From Gemmatimonadota bacterium (GTDB lineage Bacteria > Gemmatimonadota > Gemmatimonadetes > Gemmatimonadales > GWC2-71-9): DNA of 64,000 nt. The notes beneath the pieces are model-generated. The model did no database searches and was not told the origin of the DNA. It saw only the letters and a list, made by a program, of their open reading frames with translations. Where the stretch lies: positions 175,359-239,358 of the forward strand of contig JAOTVV010000003.1 of assembly GCA_029863245.1 (NCBI GenBank), given 5' to 3'. Shown here one piece after another: positions 1 through 9,447 of this stretch; the first letter of the stretch is position 1, and each line of letters opens with the position of its first letter. A program made the translations under genes and the position numbers.

Positions 1-1
1 C

Positions 2-229
2 GATCAGGGCAGGTTCTGCCACGGACCGCTCACCCGCGCCGGCTGCCGGGCCCGTTGCCCGTCCTACGCCGTCCCGTGCGTGGGATGCCGGGGGCCCGTA
101 CCCGATCCGAACCTGGGATCGGCGATGGACGTCTACACATCCAAGGGGTGGTCGCCTGAGGAGGTGGTCCAGCGGCTCCGTACGTTCGGTCCGCTGCCCA
201 CCCCCGTTCCGGCAGGGGAGGCGGCATGA
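2..229 (+). CDS. [NiFe] hydrogenase small subunit, C-terminal part (truncated by window edge)
   Basis: Frame reads DQGRFCHGPLTRAGCRARCPSYAVPCVGCRGPVPDPN...GEAA*, a Cys-rich Fe-S cluster ligand pattern; stop overlaps the ATG of the large subunit (ATGA). Confidence 0.75.
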   Translation, partial: DQGRFCHGPLTRAGCRARCPSYAVPCVGCRGPVPDPNLGSAMDVYTSKGWSPEEVVQRLRTFGPLPTPVPAGEAA

Positions 230-1539
230 CGCGCACCATTCGAGTCGAGCACCTCGCACGGGTCGAGGGGCACGGCGGGATCACGGTCACGCTCGACGGC
301 GAGCGGGTGGAGTCGGTGCACTTCGATGTTATCGAGGGCGCCCGGCTGCTCGAGCGGCTCGTACGCAGTCGGCGGTACGACGAGATCGCGCCGATCGTCT
401 CGCGCATCTGCGCCATCTGCTCCGCGGCCCACTCGCTGACATCGCTGCAGGCCACCGAGGCGGCCCTCGGGATCGAGGTGAGCCCCACGACCAGGCTGCT
501 CCGGGACCTGATGCTGCGGGGGGAGAACATCGAGAGCCACGCGCTGCACATCTTCCTCCTGGCGGCGCCGGACTACCTCGACTATCCGAGCGCCATCGCC
601 ATGGCCGGCCGGCACCGCGACGCGGTCGCACTCGGCCTCCGCCTCAAGAGGCTCGGCAACATGATCCAGGAAGTGCTCGGCGGGCGGGCCATCCACCCGG
701 TGAACGCGGTGGTCGGCGGCTTCGGCCACCCACCGAGCACCGAGGAGCTCGTCGCGCTCGAGGACGCGCTGGAGAGCGGCGTGTCGGATGCGCTCACGGC
801 GACCGAGTTCGTGGCGTCGCTCCCCACGGCGGACTTCTGCGATACCGAGACGACGTTCGCCGCGCTGGAGACGCCCGAGCGCTACGGCTACGCCGACGGG
901 AAGCACATCACCGTCCGGCGCAGCGGCACCGCACAGCGGATCCCGATCGCCGACTACCGCTCGCTGACCAACGAGCGCGTGGTGCCGCACTCGCACGCCA
1001 AGCACAGCCTCTATGATGAGCAACCGTTCATGGTCGGCGCCCTGGCGCGGCTCGCGGTGAACGGAGGGGGGCTCACGGAGGCCGCCCGCAGCGTGATGCG
1101 CACGCTCGAGCTGCAGCTGCCGTCCCGCAACCCGATGGACAACAACAAGGCGCAAACGGTCGAGCTGATCCTCGACATCGAGCTGGCACTTGGGATCGTG
1201 CGGCGCCTGCTGAGCACCGACCTGCACGATACCGCGCCGGCCCCGATCGTTCCGCGCGCGGGCACCGGCACGGCGGTCACGGAGGCACCACGCGGGCTGC
1301 TCGTGCACAGCTATACCTACGACGCCGACGGACGGATCGCGCGGGCGGACGTCATCACGCCCACCGCGATGAATGCGGCCAGCCTCGAGCATCACTTCCA
1401 GGACGCGGTGACGCGTGGCGCCGCCCTGGATGACGCGGCGCTGCGAAAGCGGCTCGAAATGATCGCCCGGGCGTACGACCCGTGCATCTCGTGCTCCGTG
1501 CACCTGATCCGGCGCCGGTTTGAAGGGAGAAGGCCATGA
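226..1539 (+). CDS. [NiFe] hydrogenase large subunit (group 3-like)
   Basis: N-terminal RICAICSAAH (L1 CxxC) and C-terminal DPCISCSVH (L2 CxxC) motifs; 437 aa. Confidence 0.93.
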   Translation: MTRTIRVEHLARVEGHGGITVTLDGERVESVHFDVIEGARLLERLVRSRRYDEIAPIVSRICAICSAAHSLTSLQATEAALGIEVSPTTRLLRDLMLRGENIESHALHIFLLAAPDYLDYPSAIAMAGRHRDAVALGLRLKRLGNMIQEVLGGRAIHPVNAVVGGFGHPPSTEELVALEDALESGVSDALTATEFVASLPTADFCDTETTFAALETPERYGYADGKHITVRRSGTAQRIPIADYRSLTNERVVPHSHAKHSLYDEQPFMVGALARLAVNGGGLTEAARSVMRTLELQLPSRNPMDNNKAQTVELILDIELALGIVRRLLSTDLHDTAPAPIVPRAGTGTAVTEAPRGLLVHSYTYDADGRIARADVITPTAMNAASLEHHFQDAVTRGAALDDAALRKRLEMIARAYDPCISCSVHLIRRRFEGRRP

Positions 1540-1937
1540 CCCCAAGGAAGACGGTTCTCGTGATCGACGACGACGCGGACTTCCAGATGTCGGTCGGATC
1601 GCTGCTGGAGGTCGAGGGCTACGACGTCGTCGCGGCGGCGTCCGGCCGGGAGGGACTGCGCAAGCTGCTGGAGGTGCGTCCCGACGTCGTGCTGCTCGAC
1701 GTCATGATGGAGAGCACCACCGAGGGCTACGGCGTGAGTGAGCGGATCAAGTACGGCGAGGAGTATGCCGCCGTCCGCGACGTCCCGGTCCTGATGGTCT
1801 CCTCGATCCAGGAGTCGCCCGACGAGCGGTTCCCGCGGTCACCAGAGGTCGAGATGATCCGGCCTGACCGCTACCTCACGAAGCCGCTCGACATCCCGCG
1901 CTTCCTGGAGATCCTCGCCAAGGCGGCGCGCCGGTAG
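1536..1937 (+). CDS. Single-domain response regulator (receiver only)
   Basis: VLVIDDDADF, LLDVMM, LTKPLD receiver motifs; start overlaps the hydrogenase stop. Confidence 0.9.
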   Translation: MTPRKTVLVIDDDADFQMSVGSLLEVEGYDVVAAASGREGLRKLLEVRPDVVLLDVMMESTTEGYGVSERIKYGEEYAAVRDVPVLMVSSIQESPDERFPRSPEVEMIRPDRYLTKPLDIPRFLEILAKAARR

Positions 1938-1964
1938 GATCGCGCCGCCCCAGGGAGGTACCTG

Positions 1965-3101
1965 ATGACCGAGCAGGACGTACACGACACCATAGTCGTC
2001 ATCGACGACGACTATGCGATGCGGCTCTCCTGCGAGCAGATCCTCGGCAAAAGCGGGTACGGCGTTCGGAGCTACGAGGACGGCGCCCGCGGACTCGAGG
2101 GCGTCGCGGAGTTGAAGCCGTCGCTCGTCGTCGTCGACCTCAAGATGCCCGGCCTGTCGGGGATCGAGGTCATCCCCCGCATCCACGAGATCGACCCCGG
2201 CATCGTCATCGTCGTCATCACCGGCTATGCCACGATCGGCACGGCCGTCGACGCCATGAAGGCCGGGGCGTACGACTTCCTTCCCAAGCCGTTCTCGCCG
2301 GACGAGCTCAGGCTGATCGTACGCCGCGGGCTCGAGCGCCGCCGCTTGGTGGCGGAGTCGCAACAGGCCGAGATCGAACGCGAGCTGATGAAGCGCCGGT
2401 TCGTCACCTTCGTCTCCCATCAGCTCAAGACCCCCCTCGTCGCCGTGCACCAGTTCCTGGAGGTGCTGCAGCGCCTCGGCGACAACGCCGACGCGAGTGC
2501 GAAGCGGCGCGAGTGGACCGAGCGCTGCCTCGTCCGCACCACGGAGATGAGGACGCTGATCAACAACTGGCTCACCCTGTCGCAGCTCGGGGGGGGCACG
2601 CTGTCGCGGCACCGGGTCGACCTCGATGTGCGGGAGCTGCTCGCGCACGTCGTGGGCGAGCATGCGGAATCCGCGGCGCGGCAGGACATCCGGCTGGAGC
2701 TGACGCCGGGAGTGCCGCTGCCGGTGCATGGGGACCGCACGTGCCTCAGCGTGCTGTTCGAGAACCTCATCGCCAACGCCGTGAAGTACAACCGCCCCGG
2801 CGGTAGCGTGCGCGTCGAGGGGACGGTCGACAGCGGCGAGGTCGTCGTCGCGGTGACCGACACCGGGCTCGGGATCCCGGCCGGCGATCTCCCGTACCTG
2901 TTCGACGAGTTCTACCGCGTGCGGCGCTCGGGCGACGAGACCCTCACCGGCACCGGCCTCGGCCTTCCCATCTCCCGGCGGGTCGCACTCGAGATGGGTG
3001 GGGCGATCGAGGTCGAGAGCACCGAAGGTGCCGGGTCCACGTTCCGCGTGCGCCTGCCGAGCTGTCCGGCGCCCTCCTCCAAAACGGAGCCGATCCGATG
3101 A
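1965..3101 (+). CDS. Hybrid protein: N-terminal receiver plus histidine kinase (HisKA/HATPase)
   Basis: VVIDDDYAM...VVVDLKMPG...PKPFSPDEL receiver; FVSHQLKTPL H-box; TDTGLGIP and GTGLGLPIS ATPase boxes. Confidence 0.92.
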   Translation: MTEQDVHDTIVVIDDDYAMRLSCEQILGKSGYGVRSYEDGARGLEGVAELKPSLVVVDLKMPGLSGIEVIPRIHEIDPGIVIVVITGYATIGTAVDAMKAGAYDFLPKPFSPDELRLIVRRGLERRRLVAESQQAEIERELMKRRFVTFVSHQLKTPLVAVHQFLEVLQRLGDNADASAKRREWTERCLVRTTEMRTLINNWLTLSQLGGGTLSRHRVDLDVRELLAHVVGEHAESAARQDIRLELTPGVPLPVHGDRTCLSVLFENLIANAVKYNRPGGSVRVEGTVDSGEVVVAVTDTGLGIPAGDLPYLFDEFYRVRRSGDETLTGTGLGLPISRRVALEMGGAIEVESTEGAGSTFRVRLPSCPAPSSKTEPIR

Positions 3102-3490
3102 CGCGTGGCTACCGCATCCTGATTGTGGACGACGACGCGGACTACGTCGCCGCCGTCGGCGCCTATCTCGAGGCCAACGGCTTCACCGTCGTCACGGCGG
3201 CCAACGGACAGGAGGGGCTCCGGATGGCCGCGCGGCACCGCCCGGCACTGATCATCATGGACGTGATGATGGGCGATCGGACGGAGGGACTCTTCGCCGT
3301 GAACGAGCTGCGGCGGCTGCCCGGGCTGGAACGAACGCCGATCATCGTGGCGAGTGCTCTGTACACCACGGAGCCCGAGTTCACGGTGCCCCCCGAGGCG
3401 GAGTGGCTCGCTGGCGCCACCTTCCTGGGGAAGCCGGTGGATCTCTCCGTGCTGCTGGAGCGCATCAACACGCTGCTCGACATGGGCTGA
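3098..3490 (+). CDS. Single-domain response regulator (receiver only)
   Basis: ILIVDDDADY, IIMDVMM, LGKPVD; ATGA overlap with the upstream kinase. Confidence 0.9.
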   Translation: MTRGYRILIVDDDADYVAAVGAYLEANGFTVVTAANGQEGLRMAARHRPALIIMDVMMGDRTEGLFAVNELRRLPGLERTPIIVASALYTTEPEFTVPPEAEWLAGATFLGKPVDLSVLLERINTLLDMG

Positions 3491-3501
3491 CCGGGACCGC
3501 G

Positions 3502-5505
3502 ATGCCGCTCGACGAGACGCTGCGCCGCCTGTCGCTCAAGACCCGCCTGATCATCAGCTACCTGGTGATCCTGGCGGTCGGCGGGCTCGTCACCTCGATC
3601 GTCGGGTCCTGGATCGTCAGCACGACGATCATGCGCCAGGCGCAGCGCACGGCCGAGCACGACCTCGCGACCGCCCGCATCATCTTCCAGGACCGCGTCG
3701 CATCGATCGGCCGCACCGTCCAGCTCGCGGTCACCGGGGCGGGCGTCGTCGACTGCGCGGTCCGGGGTGAGTGCGCCTCGGCGGGCAACCACCTCACCGG
3801 CGTCCGCGGCGAGACGTTGCTGGACTTCCTCACGATCGCCGACGCGCGCGGCGTGGTCCGGCTGCGCACGGCGCCGACGCGTGGCGTCGGCGACACGGTG
3901 ACAGTTCTGCCGCTCGTGCGGGAGGCGCTCGCCGGCGACGTCGTGGCCTCCTCCGAGATCCTCACCGCGGACCAGCTGGAACGCGAGGCGCCCGACCTCG
4001 GCGGCCAGGTGCGCATGCGCCTCGTGGAGACGCCACGGGCAGTGCCAGGGCGTGATACCGTCCTCTCGTCGGGCCTCGTGATGATCGCAGCGGGACCCAT
4101 CCGGGACGCCGGCGGTCGCGTTGTCGGAACCCTGTACGGCGGAGTCCTGGTGAACGGGCGCGAGGAGATGGTGGACCGCGTGTGGGAGCTGCTCTATCGC
4201 GGGGAGACCCATCGCGGCAAGCAGATCGGGACGGTCACCGTCTTCCAGGGCGACGTGCGCGTCGCGACCAACGTGCGTACCGCGGACGGGGCCCGAGCCC
4301 TGGGCACCCGCGTGTCCGCCCCGGTCCACGACGCCGTGCTGCTGCGCGGGGAGCGGTGGAGCAACCGGGCCTTCGTGGTGCAGGACTGGTATCTCAGCGT
4401 ATACGAGCCGCTCCGGAACCACCGGAACGAGATAGTCGGCATGCTCTACGTCGGTGTGCTCGAGAGCCGGTTCACGGCGATCCGCAACCGCGTGATCCTC
4501 TCCTTCTTCGGGATCGCGACGACCGGGTTCATCCTGATCATCGCGATCACCTACGTGATGATCCGCAACATCACGCGCCCGATCGGCGAGATGGTGGCCG
4601 CCACCAGGAACATCAGCGCCGGACGCCTGGACCAGGAAATTCAGGCAACCGCCCAGGGCGAGGTGGCGCTCCTCGCCGAGTCGTTCAACACGATGGCGAA
4701 GAGCCTGCGGCACATGAAGGACGATCTCGAGGAGTGGGGCCGGACCCTCGAGGAGAAGGTCAAGGAGCGCACCGACGAACTGGTGCGGATGCAGGCGCGC
4801 GTGGCGCAGTCGGAGCGGCTCGCGTCGCTGGGGATGCTGGCCGCCGGTGTGGCACACGAGATCAACAACCCGCTCGGCGGCATTCTCGCCCTGGCCGCCC
4901 TGACCGTGGAGGACCTGCCCGAGGGTCACGCCAATCGGCCGAACCTCGAGGAGGTCGTGCGGCAGGCGGAGCGGTGCCGCACCATCGTCCGGGGTTTGCT
5001 GGAGTTCTCACGGCAGTCCGAACTACACATGGAGGTGGTGGATCTCAACCGAGTGCTCGACGACACGCTCGCCCTGATCGCCAAGCAGGCGGCGTTCTTC
5101 AACGTTGAGCTGGTGCGCCACCAGGCAGATGGCCTGCCGCCAATTGCGGCGGATCAGTCGCAACTCTCCCAGGTGATCCTCAACCTCGTCGTGAACGCGG
5201 TCCAGGCGATGGAGGAGCGCGGCACCCTCACCATCGCGACGCGCTATGACCCTGCGCACGATGCGGTCGAGATGGCATTCACGGACACCGGCCGCGGGAT
5301 CGCGCCCGAGGATGTCGGCCGCGTGTTCGACCCCTTCTTCACGACCAAGACGAACGGGCAGGGGACTGGCCTGGGACTCTCGATCGCCTACGGCATCGTC
5401 ACACGCCACCACGGCACCATCACCGTGGAGAGCGAGGTGGGCCGCGGTACCACCTTCCGGATCCGGCTGCCGGTGGGCGGAGCGGTGCCGGAGGCAGCGA
5501 CTTGA
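3502..5505 (+). CDS. Membrane sensor histidine kinase (Cache-like sensor, HAMP, HisKA, HATPase)
   Basis: Starts MPLDETLRRLSLKTRLIISYLVILAVGG; two TM segments, HAMP NITRPIGEM, AAGVAHEINNPLGG H-box, GTGLGLSIAYG. The listed longer ORF (2998) includes out-of-frame upstream sequence. Confidence 0.92.
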   Translation: MPLDETLRRLSLKTRLIISYLVILAVGGLVTSIVGSWIVSTTIMRQAQRTAEHDLATARIIFQDRVASIGRTVQLAVTGAGVVDCAVRGECASAGNHLTGVRGETLLDFLTIADARGVVRLRTAPTRGVGDTVTVLPLVREALAGDVVASSEILTADQLEREAPDLGGQVRMRLVETPRAVPGRDTVLSSGLVMIAAGPIRDAGGRVVGTLYGGVLVNGREEMVDRVWELLYRGETHRGKQIGTVTVFQGDVRVATNVRTADGARALGTRVSAPVHDAVLLRGERWSNRAFVVQDWYLSVYEPLRNHRNEIVGMLYVGVLESRFTAIRNRVILSFFGIATTGFILIIAITYVMIRNITRPIGEMVAATRNISAGRLDQEIQATAQGEVALLAESFNTMAKSLRHMKDDLEEWGRTLEEKVKERTDELVRMQARVAQSERLASLGMLAAGVAHEINNPLGGILALAALTVEDLPEGHANRPNLEEVVRQAERCRTIVRGLLEFSRQSELHMEVVDLNRVLDDTLALIAKQAAFFNVELVRHQADGLPPIAADQSQLSQVILNLVVNAVQAMEERGTLTIATRYDPAHDAVEMAFTDTGRGIAPEDVGRVFDPFFTTKTNGQGTGLGLSIAYGIVTRHHGTITVESEVGRGTTFRIRLPVGGAVPEAAT

Positions 5506-5984
5506 TGAGCGGGATCCTGATCCTCGGTGTGGGGAATCCACTGGCGGGTGACGACGGCATCGGAATGCACGTCGCCGAGGCGCTCATGGGAGACGACCGC
5601 CTGCCGCCCGCCACGGAGGTCCGTACCGCGGGGACCGATCTCCTGCGCCATGCCGATGCGATGCGGGGGCGCCGGCTCCTCGTCGTGCTCGACGCCATCC
5701 TCAGCGACGAGCCGCCCGGCACGCTCCAGGTACTCGACGGCGACCTGTCGGATCTCGATGCGTACCAAGGCCACGCGCATCACCTCTCGGTGGTGCAGGC
5801 ACTGGCGCTGCTGCGATCCGTCACGCCCGCTCTCGACGGCGTCGCCGTGATCGTGGCCGGTGTCACTGTCCCTGAGGTCCGGTCGGCGCACGGTCTGTCC
5901 GCCGCGCTGGCCGCCCTGGTGCCCCTGATTGCGGACGACGTGGTCGCGCTCGTGCGCGATCTTGCCGGCCCGGATCGCGCCTGA
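5502..5984 (+). CDS. Hydrogenase maturation protease (HycI/HyaD/HoxW-type)
   Basis: ILGVGNPLAGDDGIGMHVAEAL... canonical M52 peptidase start; ATGA overlap with the kinase. Confidence 0.92.
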   Translation: MMSGILILGVGNPLAGDDGIGMHVAEALMGDDRLPPATEVRTAGTDLLRHADAMRGRRLLVVLDAILSDEPPGTLQVLDGDLSDLDAYQGHAHHLSVVQALALLRSVTPALDGVAVIVAGVTVPEVRSAHGLSAALAALVPLIADDVVALVRDLAGPDRA

Positions 5985-6080
5985 GCGGGAACCGCCACTC
6001 GGGCACCCGCGAAAACACCACCGTCTCGTCGGTGAACTCCGTCGGCCGCGGCGCGCGGTTCCCGCGCCCGGAAGTGTGCG

Positions 6081-6147
6081 GCAACCACCCGACTTGCGTG
6101 GCTCAACCCGAGGTGACATAATGGCTGACAAGCGCGAATCTCGGCAC
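6081..6147 (+). repeat. 66-bp dispersed repeat, copy at the hypB 5' end
   Basis: Ungapped match (about 80% by eye) to 43662-43727. Confidence 0.8.
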
Positions 6148-6828
6148 GCCGAGCTCGGTGAGGTTGCCGGTGAGGTACACCGTGCCCGTCCCGTCCGGAA
6201 CCGTCGCGCGGATGGTGGCCGTGCAGCAGTCCCCCGCCGGCTGGCCGAGCACCGCGTCCCCGCGCTCCACCTCGTGTCCGGCCCCGGTGCGGGGAAGACC
6301 ATGCTACTGGAGCGCACCCTCGAAGCACTGGGAAAGGACTTGCGGCTCGCGGTGGTGACGGGGGACGTCCAGACGCAGAACGATGCCGACCGGCTGAGCC
6401 GATACACGGACCGGCTAGTGCAGGCCGTGGTGACCGGTGGTGCCTGTCACCTCGATGCCCGACAGATCCAGACCTCACTGGATGCCGTCGAGCTCGACCA
6501 GACCGACCTCCTATTCATCGAGAACGTCGGCAATCTGGTGTGTCCGGCGAGCTGGGACTTAGGCGAGACCGCGAAGGTCGTGCTGTGTGCGGTGACTGAA
6601 GGCGAAGACAAGCCAGCGAAATACCCCAAGATGTTTCGCGAGGCTCGGTACGTTGTGCTCACAAAAGTGGATCTTTTGCGGTTCGTGCCGTTCGAGCGCG
6701 ACAAGGCCGTCGCCATGGCGCGAGATGTGAACCCCGACCTCCAGTTCTTCTTCACTTCCGCCACGACCAAAGAGGGCTTGGATAGCTGGTTCGCGTTTCT
6801 TCGCGATCTGGTGGCGAAGGCGACGTGA
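6121..6828 (+). CDS. hypB: Hydrogenase nickel incorporation GTPase HypB with atypical N-terminus
   Basis: LHLVSGPGAGKTMLLERTL P-loop, VTGDVQTQNDADR, DLLFIENVGNLVCPASWDLGE, VLTKVDLL; followed directly by hypF. N-terminal ~40 aa appear non-native (see findings). Confidence 0.87.
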   Translation: MADKRESRHAELGEVAGEVHRARPVRNRRADGGRAAVPRRLAEHRVPALHLVSGPGAGKTMLLERTLEALGKDLRLAVVTGDVQTQNDADRLSRYTDRLVQAVVTGGACHLDARQIQTSLDAVELDQTDLLFIENVGNLVCPASWDLGETAKVVLCAVTEGEDKPAKYPKMFREARYVVLTKVDLLRFVPFERDKAVAMARDVNPDLQFFFTSATTKEGLDSWFAFLRDLVAKAT

Positions 6829-9137
6829 CGGCTGACGGTGCGGCTGGCGGTCGGGAGGCCGTCCATGTGAGCGTCACGGGGGTCGTGCAAGGGGTGGGGT
6901 TCCGCCCCTTCGTGCACCGACTCGCATTGCGCTACCGGCTTGGCGGGTGGGTGCGCAACGAGGCGGGCGAGGTGCGAATCGAGGTAGAGGGTCCGAGCAC
7001 CGACGTGCAGGCTTTTGTGAATGCCCTGCGGACCGAGGCGCCACCACTCACGCAGATCGACGCGCTCGAAATCACCCGGACCTCGGTCAAGCACTGGACC
7101 GAGTTCCGGATCGTCCCCAGTGAGGATCAACCGGACCGGCGGCAGCCAGTGTCGCCCGACGTCGCGCTGTGTGCCGCATGCGAGCGTGAGCTGTTCGATC
7201 CTGCCAATCGCCGGCATCGGTATCCCTTCGTGACGTGCACCGACTGCGGTCCCCGCTTCACCGTGATCGAGGCGATACCGTATGACCGCGCGCGCACCAG
7301 CATGCGCGTGTTCCAGCAGTGTGCCGAGTGCCTCCGCGAGTACGATGAGCCTGCCGACCGGCGGTACCACTCGGAGAGCAACAGCTGTCCCGTCTGTGGT
7401 CCCAAGGTATGGCTCGAGATTCCGGGGACGGAAGGTGCTGTGGAGGAGGGGCAGGCCGCCATCGAAGGCGCCGCTCACGCGCTTGGCACGGGCCGCATCG
7501 TGGCGATTCGTGGGCTAGGTGGATTCCATCTGGCCGTCGATGCCACGGACGAAGCCCCAGTGGTCCGGCTGCGGGAGCGAAAGGGACGTGAGGCCAAGCC
7601 GCTGGCGATCATGGTGCGGACGGTAGACGATGCCCTGCGACTCGGCACGGTCCGCGCGAGTGAGGAACCGTTGCTGACGTCTCGTGAGCGACCCATTGTC
7701 GTCATCAAACGCCGCCGATCGTCGCGACTCGCACCGTCGGTGGCACCCGGGCTCGACAGCGTTGGCGTGATGACCGCCTACACGCCGCTCCATCAAATCC
7801 TCTTGGATCTCGTGCAACGACCGCTCGTCATGACCAGTGGAAATGTGAGTGAAGAGCCGATCGCTACCTCGAATTCCGATGCTCGCGCGCGGCTCGGTGA
7901 CATCGCTGATGCGTTTCTGTTGCACGACCGTGAGATCGTGGCGCGCTACGACGACTCGGTCGTACGGGTGGTCGACGATGTTCCGTTGTTCCTGCGCCGC
8001 GCTCGAGGATACGCACCACTCCCGCTCGAGATCCCCATTGCCGCTCCGGTACCACTCGTGGCGGTGGGCCCGCATCTCAAGAACACGTTTACGGTCGTGC
8101 ATGGAAATACCGCGTACGTCAGTCAGCACATCGGCGACCTGGAGAACCTGGAGACACTCGCGCACTTCCAGGAATCGCTGGCTTTGTTTCGTCGCTTGTT
8201 CCGGATCGAGCCCCGTGTCGCTGTGCGGGACCTCCATCCCGGTTACCTGTCGACGCGTGTGGCGGACGAGCTGGGATTGGGGCAGGTGATGTCTGTGCAA
8301 CATCATCATGCGCACGTGACGGCGGTGATGGCGGAGCACGGTCGAACCGAGCGGGTGGTGGGGGTCGCGTACGACGGGACGGGGTACGGGCAGGATGGTG
8401 CCGTCTGGGGTGCGGAGACGCTCGCTGCCGATCTGTGCACGTACGAGCGGGCCGGCCAACTCCGCTACGCGCCACTTCCCGGCGGCGACCTCGCGGTGCG
8501 ACGCCCGTGGCGGGTGGCGCTGGGCTACCTGTCGCTCGAGCCGAGCGAGCGTGAGGCATTCGCAGCCGCGTTCGATGGCGTCGACGAGGCGGAGCGGGCC
8601 CTCGCTGAGCAACAGATCGCACGGGGGCTCAATGCCCCGCTCGCGTCCTCCATGGGGCGACTGTTTGACGCGGCCGCGGCGGTGCTCGGCACGAGACAAG
8701 TGGCCTACTACGAAGGACAGGCAGCCATGGAGCTCGAGGCGCTGGCCGGGGAACGGAATGCGGACCCGTTCCCGTTTCCTTTGGACGAGGAAGACGGCGC
8801 GGTGGTAATGAATCCGATTCCGCTGCTCGTGGCGTTAGGAGAACGCCGCCGGGCGGGAGACGATGTGCGTGATCTGGCCGCGAGGTTCCATGAGAGCATC
8901 GCGGCGGCTACCATTGAAGTTGCCCGTCGCGTGGCTGACGGGACGGGACTCTCGACGGTCGCGCTGGGTGGGGGGGTGTTCCAGAACGCACGGCTCCTTG
9001 CAGCCGTGCAGCGCGGTCTCGAAGAAAGCATTCTCGAGGTGCTGGTGCCCCGACGGCTCAGCCCGAACGACGGGAGCATCAGCTACGGACAGGCGGCCTC
9101 GGCCGCCGCGCTTCTCGCGCGAGAGGGTTCATCCTGA
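6825..9137 (+). CDS. hypF: Carbamoyltransferase HypF
   Basis: Acylphosphatase domain VSVTGVVQGVGFRPFVHRLA, two zinc fingers (CAACERELFD, CTDCGPRFT), YrdC domain, C-terminal GVAYDGTGYGQDGAVWGAE. Confidence 0.97.
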   Translation: MTADGAAGGREAVHVSVTGVVQGVGFRPFVHRLALRYRLGGWVRNEAGEVRIEVEGPSTDVQAFVNALRTEAPPLTQIDALEITRTSVKHWTEFRIVPSEDQPDRRQPVSPDVALCAACERELFDPANRRHRYPFVTCTDCGPRFTVIEAIPYDRARTSMRVFQQCAECLREYDEPADRRYHSESNSCPVCGPKVWLEIPGTEGAVEEGQAAIEGAAHALGTGRIVAIRGLGGFHLAVDATDEAPVVRLRERKGREAKPLAIMVRTVDDALRLGTVRASEEPLLTSRERPIVVIKRRRSSRLAPSVAPGLDSVGVMTAYTPLHQILLDLVQRPLVMTSGNVSEEPIATSNSDARARLGDIADAFLLHDREIVARYDDSVVRVVDDVPLFLRRARGYAPLPLEIPIAAPVPLVAVGPHLKNTFTVVHGNTAYVSQHIGDLENLETLAHFQESLALFRRLFRIEPRVAVRDLHPGYLSTRVADELGLGQVMSVQHHHAHVTAVMAEHGRTERVVGVAYDGTGYGQDGAVWGAETLAADLCTYERAGQLRYAPLPGGDLAVRRPWRVALGYLSLEPSEREAFAAAFDGVDEAERALAEQQIARGLNAPLASSMGRLFDAAAAVLGTRQVAYYEGQAAMELEALAGERNADPFPFPLDEEDGAVVMNPIPLLVALGERRRAGDDVRDLAARFHESIAAATIEVARRVADGTGLSTVALGGGVFQNARLLAAVQRGLEESILEVLVPRRLSPNDGSISYGQAASAAALLAREGSS

Positions 9138-9150
9138 GGCGGTGTAGCGT

Positions 9151-9447
9151 ATGTGTCTAGGCATTCCGGGACGGATTACGGAGATTCGCGACGACGGCGG
9201 ACTGCGCATGGGCACGATCGACTTCGGCGGGGTCCGACGTGAGGTCTGCTTGGCCTACCTCGACGAAGACATCGCGGTGGGTGACTACGCCATCATCCAC
9301 GTGGGGTTCGCGATTTCGAAGGTCGATGAAGACGAAGCGAAGCGGACGTTTGAAGTGTTGAAGGAATTGAGCCAACTGGACGAGCTCGAGTGGATCGGCG
9401 AGGTCGCCGATAGCAGCCTCGAGCAACACGGCTCGGAGAGTGCGTGA
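9151..9447 (+). CDS. hypC: Hydrogenase assembly chaperone HypC/HupF
   Basis: [10 protein letters not shown]-terminal signature. Confidence 0.95.
   Translation: MCLGIPGRITEIRDDGGLRMGTIDFGGVRREVCLAYLDEDIAVGDYAIIHVGFAISKVDEDEAKRTFEVLKELSQLDELEWIGEVADSSLEQHGSESA

Noticed and set aside
133-1545. Long antisense ORF (470 aa) opposite the hydrogenase large subunit, and many similar long antisense ORFs (e.g. 3163-4929, 31138-32913, 59903-61156)
   Set aside because: High-GC shadow ORFs: low-complexity Arg/Ala/Gly/His-rich translations with no domain motifs, opposite clearly coding genes.
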